Source of the DNA: Baekduia alba
GTDB lineage: Bacteria; Actinomycetota; Thermoleophilia; Solirubrobacterales; Solirubrobacteraceae
Length of the DNA: 64,000 nucleotides
Assembly (NCBI RefSeq): GCF_028416635.1
Contig: NZ_CP114013.1
Span: forward strand, 4,092,001 to 4,156,000
Direction: 5' to 3'
The notes under the pieces were generated by a model, which saw only the letters and a program-made list of their open reading frames with translations, had not been told where the DNA came from and ran no database searches. This document shows, piece after piece, positions 1 to 8,625 of this stretch; within the stretch, counting starts at the first letter, position 1; each line of letters starts with the position of its first letter. The position numbers were made by a program, and so were the translations under genes.

Positions 1-191
1 CGAGCGGCACGATCGTCGCCCGCGGTGACCGTCAGCCCGCGGGGCCTCAGGCGCACTTCGTTGTTCAGAACTAGTTGTTATTGCTGATCATTTGGAGTCT
101 TTTCGACTTCATCTTGGGCGCCAGAGGGCGCCGCTTCCAACGAGCCTTGGGCTCGCGTTCTCCGACGCGACGCGCGTCGCTGACCGGGCTG

Positions 192-410
192 CTAGGCAGC
201 CAGCTGCAGCAGCTCGGCGATCGCGGCGCCGATCGGCGGGCCGGCCTCGAGCTCGATGAACCCCCATTGGCCGTTGGGGTTGAGCTCGAGGAACCAGAAC
301 TTCCCGCCCTGGTCGATCACCAGATCGATCGCGGCGAACTCCAGGGCCCAACGCGCGGGTAAGCGCCAGGCAGCCGCGACGGACGACAGGCGGCAACGCC
401 ACGTCGGCGT
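192..410 (-). pseudogene. ATP-grasp (graspetide-ligase-like) C-terminal remnant
   Basis: The last 70 or so codons of this minus-strand frame read like the C-terminal end of an ATP-grasp ligase of the MvdD/RimK-like type: an AIDLVID strand, then FLELNPNGQWGFIE, which carries the Glu and Asn that bind metal-ATP in this fold, then a helix ending in AELLQ. Such enzymes form amide or ester cross-links in ribosomal peptides, or ligate amino acids. The roughly 200 upstream residues expected for the family are absent and the upstream frame is not protein-like, so I call it a decayed fragment. The family call is fairly safe; the substrate class is not. Confidence 0.5.
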
Positions 411-753
411 CGAACGTGGGACCACCGACGACTTCGCGGTGCCGCCAGTCCCGTGCCCCGGGTCGTCAGGCCCTTGGACACGCCGCGCCAGGAAGGGTGG
501 CGGGTCCAGGTTCGCCCACGTCGGTGAGCACATCGTGGATGCCGAACGGCACGACGCCTTCGGTGGCCCCATCGGGCGGTGTCTGAAATGGCAAGGTCAT
601 GTCCTTCCAGGTTGAAGTTGGTCTTCTGGCACCCGAAGACCCGGGCGCGGTCGCCGTGCCGGGAGTTGCACCCGGCGTCCTTCCGAGACGTGGCGCCTCA
701 AACGGTTCTCGTCCGGCTCGAAAAGCCGGAACGGCGTGGCGGACAACCGAGGA
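411..753. other. Intergenic stretch, nothing recognised
   Basis: GC-rich sequence in which all open frames look like compositional shadows. No promoter, RNA or protein family is recognisable. It may be more decayed DNA of the ATP-grasp locus. Confidence 0.4.
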
Positions 754-975
754 TCAGGGCCCGAACCCGGCCGCGACTGCGACTCCGGACGCGGCGACGC
801 CGCAGCCCGAGCTGGTGCTCGACCAGCGCGGCGGGCTGGGCGACGACGTTGCCGACGAGGCGGCGGCCAGCAGGACGAGGGGTACACCAAGCCAGCGCTG
901 CCGCGGCGAGAGGCTCGCCAGGCGCTTGCCGATCTTGCGGCGAAGCTGCTCGAGCTGCTCGGAGTCGAACAACAT
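754..975 (-). CDS. Small putative membrane protein, hypothetical
   Basis: A 73-residue frame beginning MLFDSEQLEQLRRKIGKRL. It is worth listing because an AGGAGGAAC ribosome binding site lies immediately upstream of the ATG, one of the best in this part of the window. A charged helix is followed by a short hydrophobic stretch (LGVPLVLLAAAS) near residues 32-43 and a Ser/Pro/Gly-rich tail. I recognise no family. The C-terminal half has shadow-like composition, so the gene may be frameshifted after the hydrophobic segment. Confidence 0.35.
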   Translation of the reverse strand: MLFDSEQLEQLRRKIGKRLASLSPRQRWLGVPLVLLAAASSATSSPSPPRWSSTSSGCGVAASGVAVAAGFGP

Positions 976-1363
976 CGTTCCTCCTCGCTTGGGCGTTGGA
1001 AGGGCCCGAGCGCAAGGCGGTCGTCGGTGACGACCGGCGCGAGCCGAATGGCGGTTGCCGGTTCGGCGGTACTGCAGAGACGGGCGCGAGAGGGCAGAGA
1101 AGAAGAAGGGCGCCAAACGGTAATGCCGCGCGCGTGAGGCGCCAAACTCCGCTGCGCTCAAGCTCTTCGCCGGTTCCAGCGAAGCGCCCGACGGCGCCTC
1201 ACGGATCCAGCGAAGGGCGCGTCAGCGCGTCCACAGCAGACGCGGGTCGACGATGTGGACGCGCCGCGGCCGGCAGGCCTCGGGCTCAATTGATCGCATC
1301 CGTTAATCGCGCCCGCCACCAATCGGCGTTACGCCCGGAGCGCCACGTCATAGCCTCGCGGCC
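976..1363. other. Intergenic stretch before the secreted pair
   Basis: No convincing gene. It probably contains the promoter of the secreted-protein pair that starts at 1364, but I cannot place -35/-10 boxes with confidence. Confidence 0.4.
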
Positions 1364-1918
1364 ATGCCGACCGCAATCTCCAGACGCATCGCCCTCGTCG
1401 CCTTGGCGGCGGCGGCGTTGACCTCGGCCACCGCCGGCCCCGCCGCCGCAGCGGGCACTCCGATCATCGACGGGACCCTCGGCACGGGCGGGACGTGGGC
1501 GCTCTCCATCCGCCACCAGGACATCGGAGCGGTCAAGGGCGTCTGCATCGAGATCGACACCGCGCCGACCAACGGCACCGCAGGCGGTACCGCCGGCGGC
1601 TGCGCGGCCGGCAGCCTGCGCGTGGACCACGGCCTCTTTCCCCTGACCGCGACCAGCCACGAAGGCGACGCCGTGACTTCGGCCGTCGCGGCGGGAATCG
1701 TCGACGCGCGGGCCCACGACGTCCGGTTGACCTTCGCCGACGGCAAGCACCTGAAGATCCTGACCAAGCCGGGACCGCGCGCGTGGCGCCACGTCCTCAA
1801 GATGGACGTGCGCTACTTCGGTGCCGACCTCCTGACCACCTCCTCCGCAGACATCAGGTACTTCAGCGCATACGACCGCCACGGACACCGCATCACCCGG
1901 ATCGAGGGCAAAGCCTGA
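1364..1918 (+). CDS. Secreted hypothetical protein (184 aa)
   Basis: The N-terminus is a clear Sec signal peptide: MPTAISRR, a hydrophobic ALVALAAAALTSATA core and an Ala-rich cleavage region (AAAAG) near residue 30. The mature part is about 150 residues, has two cysteines near residues 62 and 83 and looks beta-rich. I recognise no family. It overlaps the next gene by one base (TGATG), so the two are probably translated together and may act at the cell surface. Confidence 0.7.
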   Translation: MPTAISRRIALVALAAAALTSATAGPAAAAGTPIIDGTLGTGGTWALSIRHQDIGAVKGVCIEIDTAPTNGTAGGTAGGCAAGSLRVDHGLFPLTATSHEGDAVTSAVAAGIVDARAHDVRLTFADGKHLKILTKPGPRAWRHVLKMDVRYFGADLLTTSSADIRYFSAYDRHGHRITRIEGKA

Positions 1919-2370
1919 TGGCGATGTCCGGCCCCACCTCCCTCCCTGCCGTGGCCGCGGTCGTCGCCGGTCTCCTGGGCGCCGCGTGGGCGACGACCGC
2001 GACGTCCGACGCCGACGGCGCCCAGCCTGCGCGCCCGTGCAAGAAGACCCACCCGCTGTCGGCACCGCGCCCGCTCGTCGCGAAGATCGGCGGCAAGCGC
2101 ACGGTGCTCGGTCACCTGTCTGTGTACGACGAGGGTCGCGAGCTGTGCGCGATCACGAGCTCCAAGGGCACCCGCTGGCACGGCACCGACAAGTACATGG
2201 AAACCAAGCTGTCGACGGTCGACGCCGAGCGGACCGGCGACGGCCGCTTCCTGCATCAGACCGGCGGCGTGCGCCTGCGCGACACTCACCACGGCTTCGT
2301 CGCCATGGGCATGATCCGCCTGGACTCCGGTGAGCATGCGGGGGCGGTCGTGTCGAGCAGGGCGCGCTGA
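1918..2370 (+). CDS. Secreted or membrane-anchored hypothetical protein (150 aa)
   Basis: The ATG overlaps the stop of the preceding gene. A hydrophobic N-terminal segment (LPAVAAVVAGLLGAAWA) resembles a signal peptide or anchor. The mature region has two Cys residues (PARPCKK and ELCAIT) that could form a disulfide, and is otherwise polar. No family recognised. The same-strand overlap and shared secretion signal suggest a functional pair with its neighbour. Confidence 0.65.
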   Translation: MAMSGPTSLPAVAAVVAGLLGAAWATTATSDADGAQPARPCKKTHPLSAPRPLVAKIGGKRTVLGHLSVYDEGRELCAITSSKGTRWHGTDKYMETKLSTVDAERTGDGRFLHQTGGVRLRDTHHGFVAMGMIRLDSGEHAGAVVSSRAR

Positions 2371-2997
2371 CATCGGCGCGAGCGAGCACATCACCTACAA
2401 CTTCGCAAGGACCGTCGGATGAAGCGACGCCGATGGATCATGCTTGCGCGCGCGACATCGGGACCGGTTGGAGGCGGCCGCCGTCGCCGGACGACTCCCA
2501 GCGCACCGAGCTGATCGACCTCGATCTCGAGGAGGCAGCCCAGGCGCACGGATGGTCCTGTTCGGCATGCCAGCGGACAACCGCTCGATGCGCTTCCTGC
2601 GCTGCACGCCGGCAGCGTGTCGATCGGCGGTTTCAGCATCACGCGCGGGTCCGCCGCCGAGCCCACCGCGTCGCGCGGGCCTGGAGCGCGTCCCGGTCCG
2701 CTCGATTCAGGTGCGCGCACAGCCCCGTGCGACCGGCGCTCGACGCGTCGCAACGCACCCTGAGTCGGTCACGGGGACGTTGGGGCGTCTAGGCGCGTCC
2801 GCAGGCATGTCGCGAACGACGTCGCACGCGTGAGCCCGTGCCGTGCGCGCGCTGCGGAAGCTGAAACCACGGGAGTCGGCGCGCCGCGAGGTGCTCCGAC
2901 TCCCGGTCGGGGCAGCGTCCACGCACCCAGTCCGGCGCCCGCGGAGGCCCACGGTCGAGATCGACGGCCGGCTCGACGTCGAGGCACGCGAGAAGTG
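2371..2997. other. Decayed DNA
   Basis: About 630 bp without a convincing gene. Open frames are Arg/Ala-rich shadows with no ribosome binding site. It lies directly upstream of the DUF1214 remnant and may be the corresponding decayed N-terminal part. Confidence 0.4.
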
Positions 2998-3306
2998 GTG
3001 CTTCAGGCCATCGCGGCATCGCCGGTCATGTTCTGCCGGGGCGAGGGCGCGCGCACGGCCTATCGGCTCGGGCTACGCGAAACCGACGGGGCCTACCTCG
3101 ACGGCAGCAACTCCTACCGGTTGCGGGTTCCGCTGCTGGTGCCCGCCCAGCTGTTCTGGTCGGTGACGATCGACGACGCCGTGACCCGCAGCCAAGATAG
3201 CCAGCCCGCCGCCGACCTCCTGCATGCCATGCGAAGCGGCTGGGGGGCGGCGCTGGTCGCCCCAGAGCCCAGTTGTCGCGGCTGCCGACGATTCGGATGC
3301 CGGTGA
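2998..3306 (+). pseudogene. DUF1254/DUF1214-family remnant
   Basis: Residues encoded from about 2998 to 3210 match the conserved C-terminal signature of DUF1214 proteins: a short helix, then LRETDGAYLDGSNSYRL, a Pro-rich turn and FWSVTIDDAVTRSQ, the family's usual FWS-x-YD-x-TRS block. The reading frame then degenerates into an unrelated Cys/Arg-rich tail, and the large N-terminal DUF1254 region is missing. It is a truncated fossil. The family's biochemical role is not established. Confidence 0.6.
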
Positions 3307-3329
3307 CCGCACCGAGCGGCGCGTGGCAG

Positions 3330-3944
3330 CTAGAGCCAGTGGCCGGAGCGGCGCACGAGCTGCCACGCGGACGGCAGCACGGCCGCGCCGACGAGCGCCT
3401 TGATGACGCCGCCCGCCAGGAAGATCGTGAAGCCGTTGTGGATCGTCCACGACCACGACTGGCCGACCGCGAGCTTGAGGCCGACCAGCCCGCAGGCGAA
3501 CACGATGAGCTGGGCGATGCCGAAGGAAACCAGGGCGGTCAAGACGCGCCGGTCGGCCGCTCGCTCGGCGAGCGCGCCGATCGCGGCGGCCGCGAGCACG
3601 AAGCCGACGAGGTAGCCGCCGCTCGCACCCCAGACGACCGACCAGCCGGAGGCGCCGTCGGCGTACACGGGCAAGAGGAGCCCGGCCACCACGTAGAGCA
3701 TCAGCGCCGCGGCGCCGCGGCGCGCGCCGAGCGTCGCGCCGACCAGGCCGACGGCCAGCGTCTGCCCGGTCACCGGCACCGGCGACGGCGGGACATGCAC
3801 GCTGACCTGCGCCAGCAGCGCCGTCAGGCCGGCGCCACCGAGGATCAGCAGGAGGTCGCGGACGCGTGCGCCGGGCAGCGCGTCGGCAAGCACGATCGGA
3901 GCGGGCGCGAGGGCTGTGGAGGAGGTCAGCATGGCGACGAGCAT
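3330..3944 (-). CDS. bioY: BioY, biotin transporter S component
   Basis: About 204 residues with six hydrophobic segments and the BioY pattern: LTALLAQVSVHVPPSPVPVTGQT after TM1, then LGARRG and YVVAGLLLPVYA in the middle. BioY is the membrane substrate-binding subunit for biotin uptake, alone or with an ECF ATPase module; no EcfA/EcfT gene is next to it. The most upstream in-frame codon is TTG (3950), but ATG at 3944 or 3932 is likelier. The island palindrome at 3947-3962 covers the start region, so the gene should be repressed together with the divergent HMG-CoA-lyase operon. Co-regulation with a biotin-dependent carboxylase makes biological sense because it raises biotin demand. Confidence 0.92.
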   Translation of the reverse strand: MLVAMLTSSTALAPAPIVLADALPGARVRDLLLILGGAGLTALLAQVSVHVPPSPVPVTGQTLAVGLVGATLGARRGAAALMLYVVAGLLLPVYADGASGWSVVWGASGGYLVGFVLAAAAIGALAERAADRRVLTALVSFGIAQLIVFACGLVGLKLAVGQSWSWTIHNGFTIFLAGGVIKALVGAAVLPSAWQLVRRSGHWL

Positions 3945-3946
3945 AT

Positions 3947-3962
3947 ACAAACGTACGCTTGT
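3947..3962. promoter_or_regulatory. Island operator 1 (bioY / HMG-CoA lyase divergent promoter)
   Basis: ACAAACGTACGCTTGT, a 16-bp near-perfect palindrome preceded on the minus strand by the conserved flank ACGA. It sits between the divergent starts at 3944 (-) and 3981 (+). Seven related sites occur at other promoters of the island, so it is the proposed binding site of the TetR protein encoded at 21366-22001. Confidence 0.75.
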
Positions 3963-3980
3963 TCGTTATCGTTGGCGACC

Positions 3981-4943
3981 GTGCCCACCGACTTCCCAGC
4001 CACCGTGACGATCAACGAGGAAGGCCCGCGCGAGGGCTTCCAGATCGAGCCCGGCCCGATCTCCACGGCCGACAAGGTCGCCTTCGTCGAGGCCCTCGCC
4101 GGCACCGGCGTGCGCAAGATCGACTGCGTCTCGTTCGTCGATCCGCGGCGCGTGCCCGGCATGGCCGACGCCGACGCCGTCGCGACCGGCATCCACCGCG
4201 TGCCCGGCATCCGCTACACCGGCCTGTGGCTCAACGAGCGCGGCTTGGACCGCGCCCTCGCGCTGCCGCTCGACACCGTCGGCGCCATCCGCGTCACCGC
4301 ATCGGAGACGTTCAGCACCAACAACACGGGCAAGGGGATCGTGGCCACCCAGGACGAGCAGCGGCGCTGGCTGGAGCGCTACGTCGCCGCCGGGATCCCG
4401 GTCGAGAGCGGCTACGTGATGACCGCGTTCGGCTGCAACTTCGAAGGTGAGGTGCCGGTCGCCACGGTGATCGACATGGTGGCCTTCATCCTCGAGCTCG
4501 TCGACGGCGCCGGCCTGCCACGGCCCCGCGTCTTCCTCGCCGACACCGTCGGCCACGCGGCGCCCAGCGCCATCGAGCGCGTCGTCGGCGCCGTGCGCGA
4601 CCGCTGGCCCGACCTCCCGCTCGGTCTCCATCTCCACGACACCCGCGGCCTCGGCGTCGCCAACGTGCACGCCGCGCTCGCGCTCGGCGTCGACCACTTC
4701 GATGCCGCCTGCGCGGGCCTGGGCGGATGCCCGTTCGCCGGGCACGCCGGTGCCGCCGGAAACGTCTGCACCGAGGAGGTCGTCTTCCTCTGCGAGGAGC
4801 TCGGCATCGACACGGGCATCGACCTCGAGCGGATGATCGACTGCGCGCGCATGGCCGAGGAGATCGTCGGCCACCGGCTGCCCGGCAAGCTCACCCGCGG
4901 CGGCAGCCTCCGCGCCATCCGCGGCGGCCAGGTTGCGGCATGA
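3981..4943 (+). CDS. Hydroxymethylglutaryl-CoA lyase family enzyme
   Basis: A 320-residue DRE-TIM-family enzyme. Seen: TINEEGPREGFQIEPGP at the N-terminus (the GPRDG block), HLHDTRGLG with metal-binding His residues, and GLGGCPFA with the HMG-CoA-lyase catalytic Cys at about residue 250. Family members split 3-hydroxy-3-methylglutaryl-CoA into acetyl-CoA and acetoacetate, the last step of leucine and acyclic-terpene catabolism. I chose GTG 3981, which leaves about ten residues before the conserved core; TTG 3972 is possible. Its last codon overlaps the start of the FAH gene (ATGA). The island operator lies just upstream. Confidence 0.88.
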   Translation: MPTDFPATVTINEEGPREGFQIEPGPISTADKVAFVEALAGTGVRKIDCVSFVDPRRVPGMADADAVATGIHRVPGIRYTGLWLNERGLDRALALPLDTVGAIRVTASETFSTNNTGKGIVATQDEQRRWLERYVAAGIPVESGYVMTAFGCNFEGEVPVATVIDMVAFILELVDGAGLPRPRVFLADTVGHAAPSAIERVVGAVRDRWPDLPLGLHLHDTRGLGVANVHAALALGVDHFDAACAGLGGCPFAGHAGAAGNVCTEEVVFLCEELGIDTGIDLERMIDCARMAEEIVGHRLPGKLTRGGSLRAIRGGQVAA

Positions 4944-5911
4944 AGCTCGCGACCGCCCGCCGCCCCGGCGACGACGCCGAGCTCTGGGGCGTCGTCGCCG
5001 ACGGCGCCCTGCACGCGCTCGCCGGCGACGGCGCGCGCCGCTGGCCCGACCTCGCCGCCTACCTCGCGGACCCGGACCCCGCGGCGCTCGCCCGCGCGGC
5101 CGACGGCGGTGCGCCGCCGATCGCGCTCGACGACCTCGAGCTGCTCCCGGTCGTCCCGCGTCCCGCCAAGCTGCTCTGCGTGGGGCTGAACTTCGAGGCA
5201 CATCGCCTCGAGACCGGCCGCGACGCCGCCCCGCACCCCACGATCTTCACGCGCTTCGCCGACACGCTCGTCGGCCATCGCCGGCCGCTGCTGCTGCCGC
5301 GGGCGTCGCAGTGCCTGGACTACGAGGGCGAGATCGCCTTGGTCATCGGGCGCCACGCGCGCGCGGTCGAGACTGCCGACGCGCACGACGCCGTAGCGGG
5401 CTACACGCTCTTCCAGGACGCGACGCTGCGCGACTTCCAGAACCATGCTGGCCAGTTCACGCCGGGCAAGAACTTCCCGGCGACGGGCGGCCTGGGGCCG
5501 GTGCTCGTCACGGCCGACGAGGTCGGCGACCCGCGCTCGCTCGAGCTGACCACGACGGTCAACGGCGACGAGCGCCAGCGCGGCCGACTCGACGACCTCA
5601 CCTTCGACATCCCGACGATCGTCGCCTACTGCTCGACCTGGACCGCGCTGGCGCCGGGCGACGTGATCGCGATCGGCACGCCCGGCGGGATCGGCAGCCG
5701 CATGGACCCTCCGCGCTGGCTGACGGCGGGCGATGTCGTCGAGGTCGCGGCGCCGGGCCTCGGCGTGCTGACCAACCCCGTTGCCGCCGAGATCGATCAG
5801 CTCGCGAGAGCGCCCCGACCCACACCCGGCCGCACGCGTGCGGCGGCCCAGGCGAGCGGCCAGTCGTGGACCGGCGTCGCCCCCGAAAGCGGGGCGACGC
5901 CGGCCACGTGA
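4940..5911 (+). CDS. Fumarylacetoacetate hydrolase (FAH) family protein
   Basis: A 323-residue protein with the FAH C-terminal fold: KLLCVGLNFEAH, then LDYEGEIALVIGRHA with the metal-binding Glu pair, GYTLFQDATLRDFQ, TPGKNFPATGG and GDVIAIGTPGGIG. Relatives hydrolyse or decarboxylate 2-oxo acids or hydrate 2-hydroxypentadienoates; the substrate here is unknown. It is translationally coupled to the HMG-CoA-lyase gene. Beyond residue 290 the tail is Pro/Ala/Thr-rich and overlaps, antisense, the last 115 bp of the Old Yellow Enzyme gene, so the true C-terminus may be poorly constrained. Confidence 0.85.
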   Translation: MKLATARRPGDDAELWGVVADGALHALAGDGARRWPDLAAYLADPDPAALARAADGGAPPIALDDLELLPVVPRPAKLLCVGLNFEAHRLETGRDAAPHPTIFTRFADTLVGHRRPLLLPRASQCLDYEGEIALVIGRHARAVETADAHDAVAGYTLFQDATLRDFQNHAGQFTPGKNFPATGGLGPVLVTADEVGDPRSLELTTTVNGDERQRGRLDDLTFDIPTIVAYCSTWTALAPGDVIAIGTPGGIGSRMDPPRWLTAGDVVEVAAPGLGVLTNPVAAEIDQLARAPRPTPGRTRAAAQASGQSWTGVAPESGATPAT

Positions 5912-7044
5912 TCGGCGTGGCCGCCCTCGACCAGGTGATCGAGAAGCGCCGCTGCGTGCAGCGTCGGGTAGTCGATGTAGCCCTCGTCGCCGCCGCCGTA
6001 GAACGTCTCGCGCACGGGCTCGTTGCAAGCCGCTCCGGACGCCAGCCGCGCCGGCAGGTCCGGGTTGGCGAGGAACAGCCGCGCGAAGCCGACCGCGTCG
6101 GCATCGCCGCGGCGGAGGATCGCCGCCGCGCGCTCGCGGTCGAGCTCGCCGGTGGCGATCAGCCCGCCGTCCCAGCGCCGCCGGACCCAGCCCGCGTCGA
6201 TCTGGCCAGTGCGGTCCTCGCCCGTCCCCTGCGCGCCCGAGACACCGGGCTCGACGACGTGGACGTAGGCGAGCTCGCGCCGCGACAGCGCGTCGAGCGC
6301 CGCGCCGAACAGCTCCGCCGGGTCGGGGTCGTGCATGTCCTGGAAGCTGCTCGTCGGCGATAGGCGGACGCCGACTCGCCCCGACCCCCACACCGCGCAG
6401 ACGGCCTCGGCGACCTCGCGCAGGAACCGGGTTCGCGCGACCGGCGTCCCGCCGTAGGCGTCGGTGCGCCGGTTGGAGGAGGCGTGGAGGAACTGGTCGA
6501 TGAGGTAGCCGTTGGCGCCGTGCAGCTCGACGCCGTCGAAGCCGGCGTCGCGCGCGCGGCGGGCGGCGCTCGCGAACTCCTCGACGACCGCGCCGATCTC
6601 GGCGACGCTCAACTCCCGCGGCACGACGTAGGGCACCTGACGGCGCGCGAGGTAGGTGGTGGTGTCGATCGCGACGGCCGACGGCCCAACCGGCGCGGCG
6701 CCGTCGGGCAGCAGCTCGGGCAGGCCGGCGCGGCCGAGGTGCCAGAGCTGGGCGACGATCCGCCCGCCGGCGGCATGCACGGCGTCGATGATCTGCCGCC
6801 ACGCGGCGACCTGCCGCTCGTTCCAGAGGCCGGGCAGGTCCGGGTTGCCCGCGGCCGTCGGCGAGATGCAGACGCCCTCGGAGACGATCAGCCCAGCGCT
6901 CGCCCGCTGGGCGTAATAGAGCGCCGCGGCGGCATGCGGCGTGGCGGCGTCGACCGCGCGGCTGCGGGTCATCGGCGCCATCACGACGCGGTTGGCGAGG
7001 GCCAGGCGCCCGAGCAGCGCCGGTGCCAGGAACGGATCCGTCAC
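5797..7044 (-). CDS. Old Yellow Enzyme family NADH:flavin oxidoreductase
   Basis: A 415-residue FMN enzyme. Seen: N-terminal LANRVVMAPMTRSRA, QLWHLGRAG, and GVELHGANGYLIDQF, giving the substrate-binding pair His175/Asn178 and proton-donor-like Tyr180; NRRTDAYGG follows. OYEs reduce activated C=C bonds of enals, enones or enoates using NAD(P)H. The GTG start is 3 bp after the carboxylase beta stop, so it ends the ligase-MaoC-carboxylase-OYE operon. The last 40 or so residues are an atypical extension overlapping the convergent FAH gene. An alpha,beta-unsaturated intermediate (such as a citral-like aldehyde) is a plausible but unproven substrate. Confidence 0.9.
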   Translation of the reverse strand: MTDPFLAPALLGRLALANRVVMAPMTRSRAVDAATPHAAAALYYAQRASAGLIVSEGVCISPTAAGNPDLPGLWNERQVAAWRQIIDAVHAAGGRIVAQLWHLGRAGLPELLPDGAAPVGPSAVAIDTTTYLARRQVPYVVPRELSVAEIGAVVEEFASAARRARDAGFDGVELHGANGYLIDQFLHASSNRRTDAYGGTPVARTRFLREVAEAVCAVWGSGRVGVRLSPTSSFQDMHDPDPAELFGAALDALSRRELAYVHVVEPGVSGAQGTGEDRTGQIDAGWVRRRWDGGLIATGELDRERAAAILRRGDADAVGFARLFLANPDLPARLASGAACNEPVRETFYGGGDEGYIDYPTLHAAALLDHLVEGGHADHVAGVAPLSGATPVHDWPLAWAAARVRPGVGRGALAS

Positions 7045-7047
7045 GAC

Positions 7048-8625
7048 CTAGACCGGGTAGACGCCGTTGCGGCGCACGTGGGGCTCGGCGGGGCGACGGC
7101 GGTAGAGCGCGAACCGCGTGATCAGCTCGTCGCGCAGCGCGTCGCCCTGGACGACGGCCTCGACCGCGTTCTCGTTGGCGATCTTGAGCACGTCGATGTC
7201 GGCGTCGTACTCGGCGCGCAGCTCGGCCTCGACGCGAGCTCGCTCCTCGGGGTCCTCGATCGCCGCGAGCTTGTTGTAGTGAATGGCGTTCACCGCGGCC
7301 TCGGGACCCATCAGCGCGGGCTTGGCAGTCGGCAGCGCCAGGACCGCATCAGGGCCCATCGGGCTGCCCGACATCGCGAGGTACCCGCCGCCATAGGCCT
7401 TGCGCACCAGCACGGCGATCCGCGGCACCCGGCTCTCGGCGACCGCGAAGAGCATCTTGGCGCCGTGGCGGATGATGCCGTCGCGCTCGACCGCACTGCC
7501 GATCATGTACCCGGCGATGTCCACCAGGAACAGCAAGGGGATGTTGAAGGCGTTGCAGATCCAGACGAAGCGGGCGGCCTTGTCGGAGGAGTCCGAGAAG
7601 AGCACGCCGCCCTTCTGGGTCGGCTGGTTGGCGATGATGCCGACGCTCTCGCCGCCCAGCCGGGCGAAGCCCGCCGTCAGCTCCCGCGCGAACAGCGGCT
7701 TGTAGGCGAAGAAGCTGCCCTCGTCGACCACCGCCTCGATGAGCTCCTCGATGTCGAACGCCTGGGCCTCCCGGACCGGCACGATCTCCTCGACCGGGCG
7801 CGCGTCGGCGCGCGGCGGGCGCGCCGTCACGCGCGGCGGCCGCTGATCCCAGCGACTCGGCAGGTAGGAGAGCCAGACGCGCAGCGCCGCGATCGCCTCC
7901 TCCTCGGTGTCGACCAGCAGGTCGCCGAGCCCGGACACCGTGCAGTGCATCTCGGCGCCGCCCATCTCCTCCAGCGTCACGCGCTCGCCGGTCACCATCT
8001 CGGCCTGGCGTGGCGCACCGAGGTAGGCCGTGGCGTTGCCGCGGACCATCACGGTGTAGTCGCACAGGGCGGGCACGTAGGCCGAGCCCGCGGGCGACGG
8101 GCCGAACAGCGCACACACCTGCGGCACGCGCCCGGAGACCTGGATCTGGTTGTAGAAGATGTTGCCCCACGCGCGACGGCCGGCGTAGCTCTCGAACTGC
8201 TCGTCGATCCGCGCGCCCGCTGCGTCGACGAGGTAGATCAGCGGCGCGCCGATCTCGTCCGCCAGGTCCTGCATGCGCGTGATCTTCTCGAAGGTGCGCT
8301 TGCCCCACGTGCCCGCCTTGACCGTGTAGTCGTTGGCGATGACGCAGACCTCGCGCCCGCCGATCGTGCCGACACAGCACACGACGGCGTCGCCGGGCAG
8401 GCCCTCGGCCGATCGCGCGAGGAGCCCGTCCTCGAACGACGGCTCCTCGTCGAGCAGCAGGGCGAGGCGGTCGCGGACCAGCAGCTTGCCCGCGGCCTGG
8501 TGGCGTTCGCGCTGCTTGGCCGGGCCACCGAGGAGCGCGGTCGCGACGACGTCGGCGACCCGCTCATGGACGGTCCGAACGTCCTCCTGGTCGACGTCGG
8601 CGGGCGGCGGGACGGTCGTGGACAT
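7048..8625 (-). CDS. Biotin-dependent acyl-CoA carboxylase, carboxyltransferase (beta) subunit
   Basis: 525 residues with both crotonase-like carboxyltransferase halves. Seen: AGARIDEQFESYAGRRAWGN and the GPSPAGSAY oxyanion loop in the N half, then KGGVLFSDSSDKAARFV, FLVDIAGYMIGSAVERDG and KAYGGGYLAM in the C half. It transfers CO2 from carboxybiotin to an acyl-CoA. GGAEMHCTVSG resembles the GGADxHCxxSG of methylcrotonyl/geranyl-CoA carboxylases more than the propionyl-CoA type, a hint rather than proof. The start (ATG 8625) overlaps the MaoC stop. Its alpha partner is encoded divergently at 10679-12493. Confidence 0.92.
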   Translation of the reverse strand: MSTTVPPPADVDQEDVRTVHERVADVVATALLGGPAKQRERHQAAGKLLVRDRLALLLDEEPSFEDGLLARSAEGLPGDAVVCCVGTIGGREVCVIANDYTVKAGTWGKRTFEKITRMQDLADEIGAPLIYLVDAAGARIDEQFESYAGRRAWGNIFYNQIQVSGRVPQVCALFGPSPAGSAYVPALCDYTVMVRGNATAYLGAPRQAEMVTGERVTLEEMGGAEMHCTVSGLGDLLVDTEEEAIAALRVWLSYLPSRWDQRPPRVTARPPRADARPVEEIVPVREAQAFDIEELIEAVVDEGSFFAYKPLFARELTAGFARLGGESVGIIANQPTQKGGVLFSDSSDKAARFVWICNAFNIPLLFLVDIAGYMIGSAVERDGIIRHGAKMLFAVAESRVPRIAVLVRKAYGGGYLAMSGSPMGPDAVLALPTAKPALMGPEAAVNAIHYNKLAAIEDPEERARVEAELRAEYDADIDVLKIANENAVEAVVQGDALRDELITRFALYRRRPAEPHVRRNGVYPV

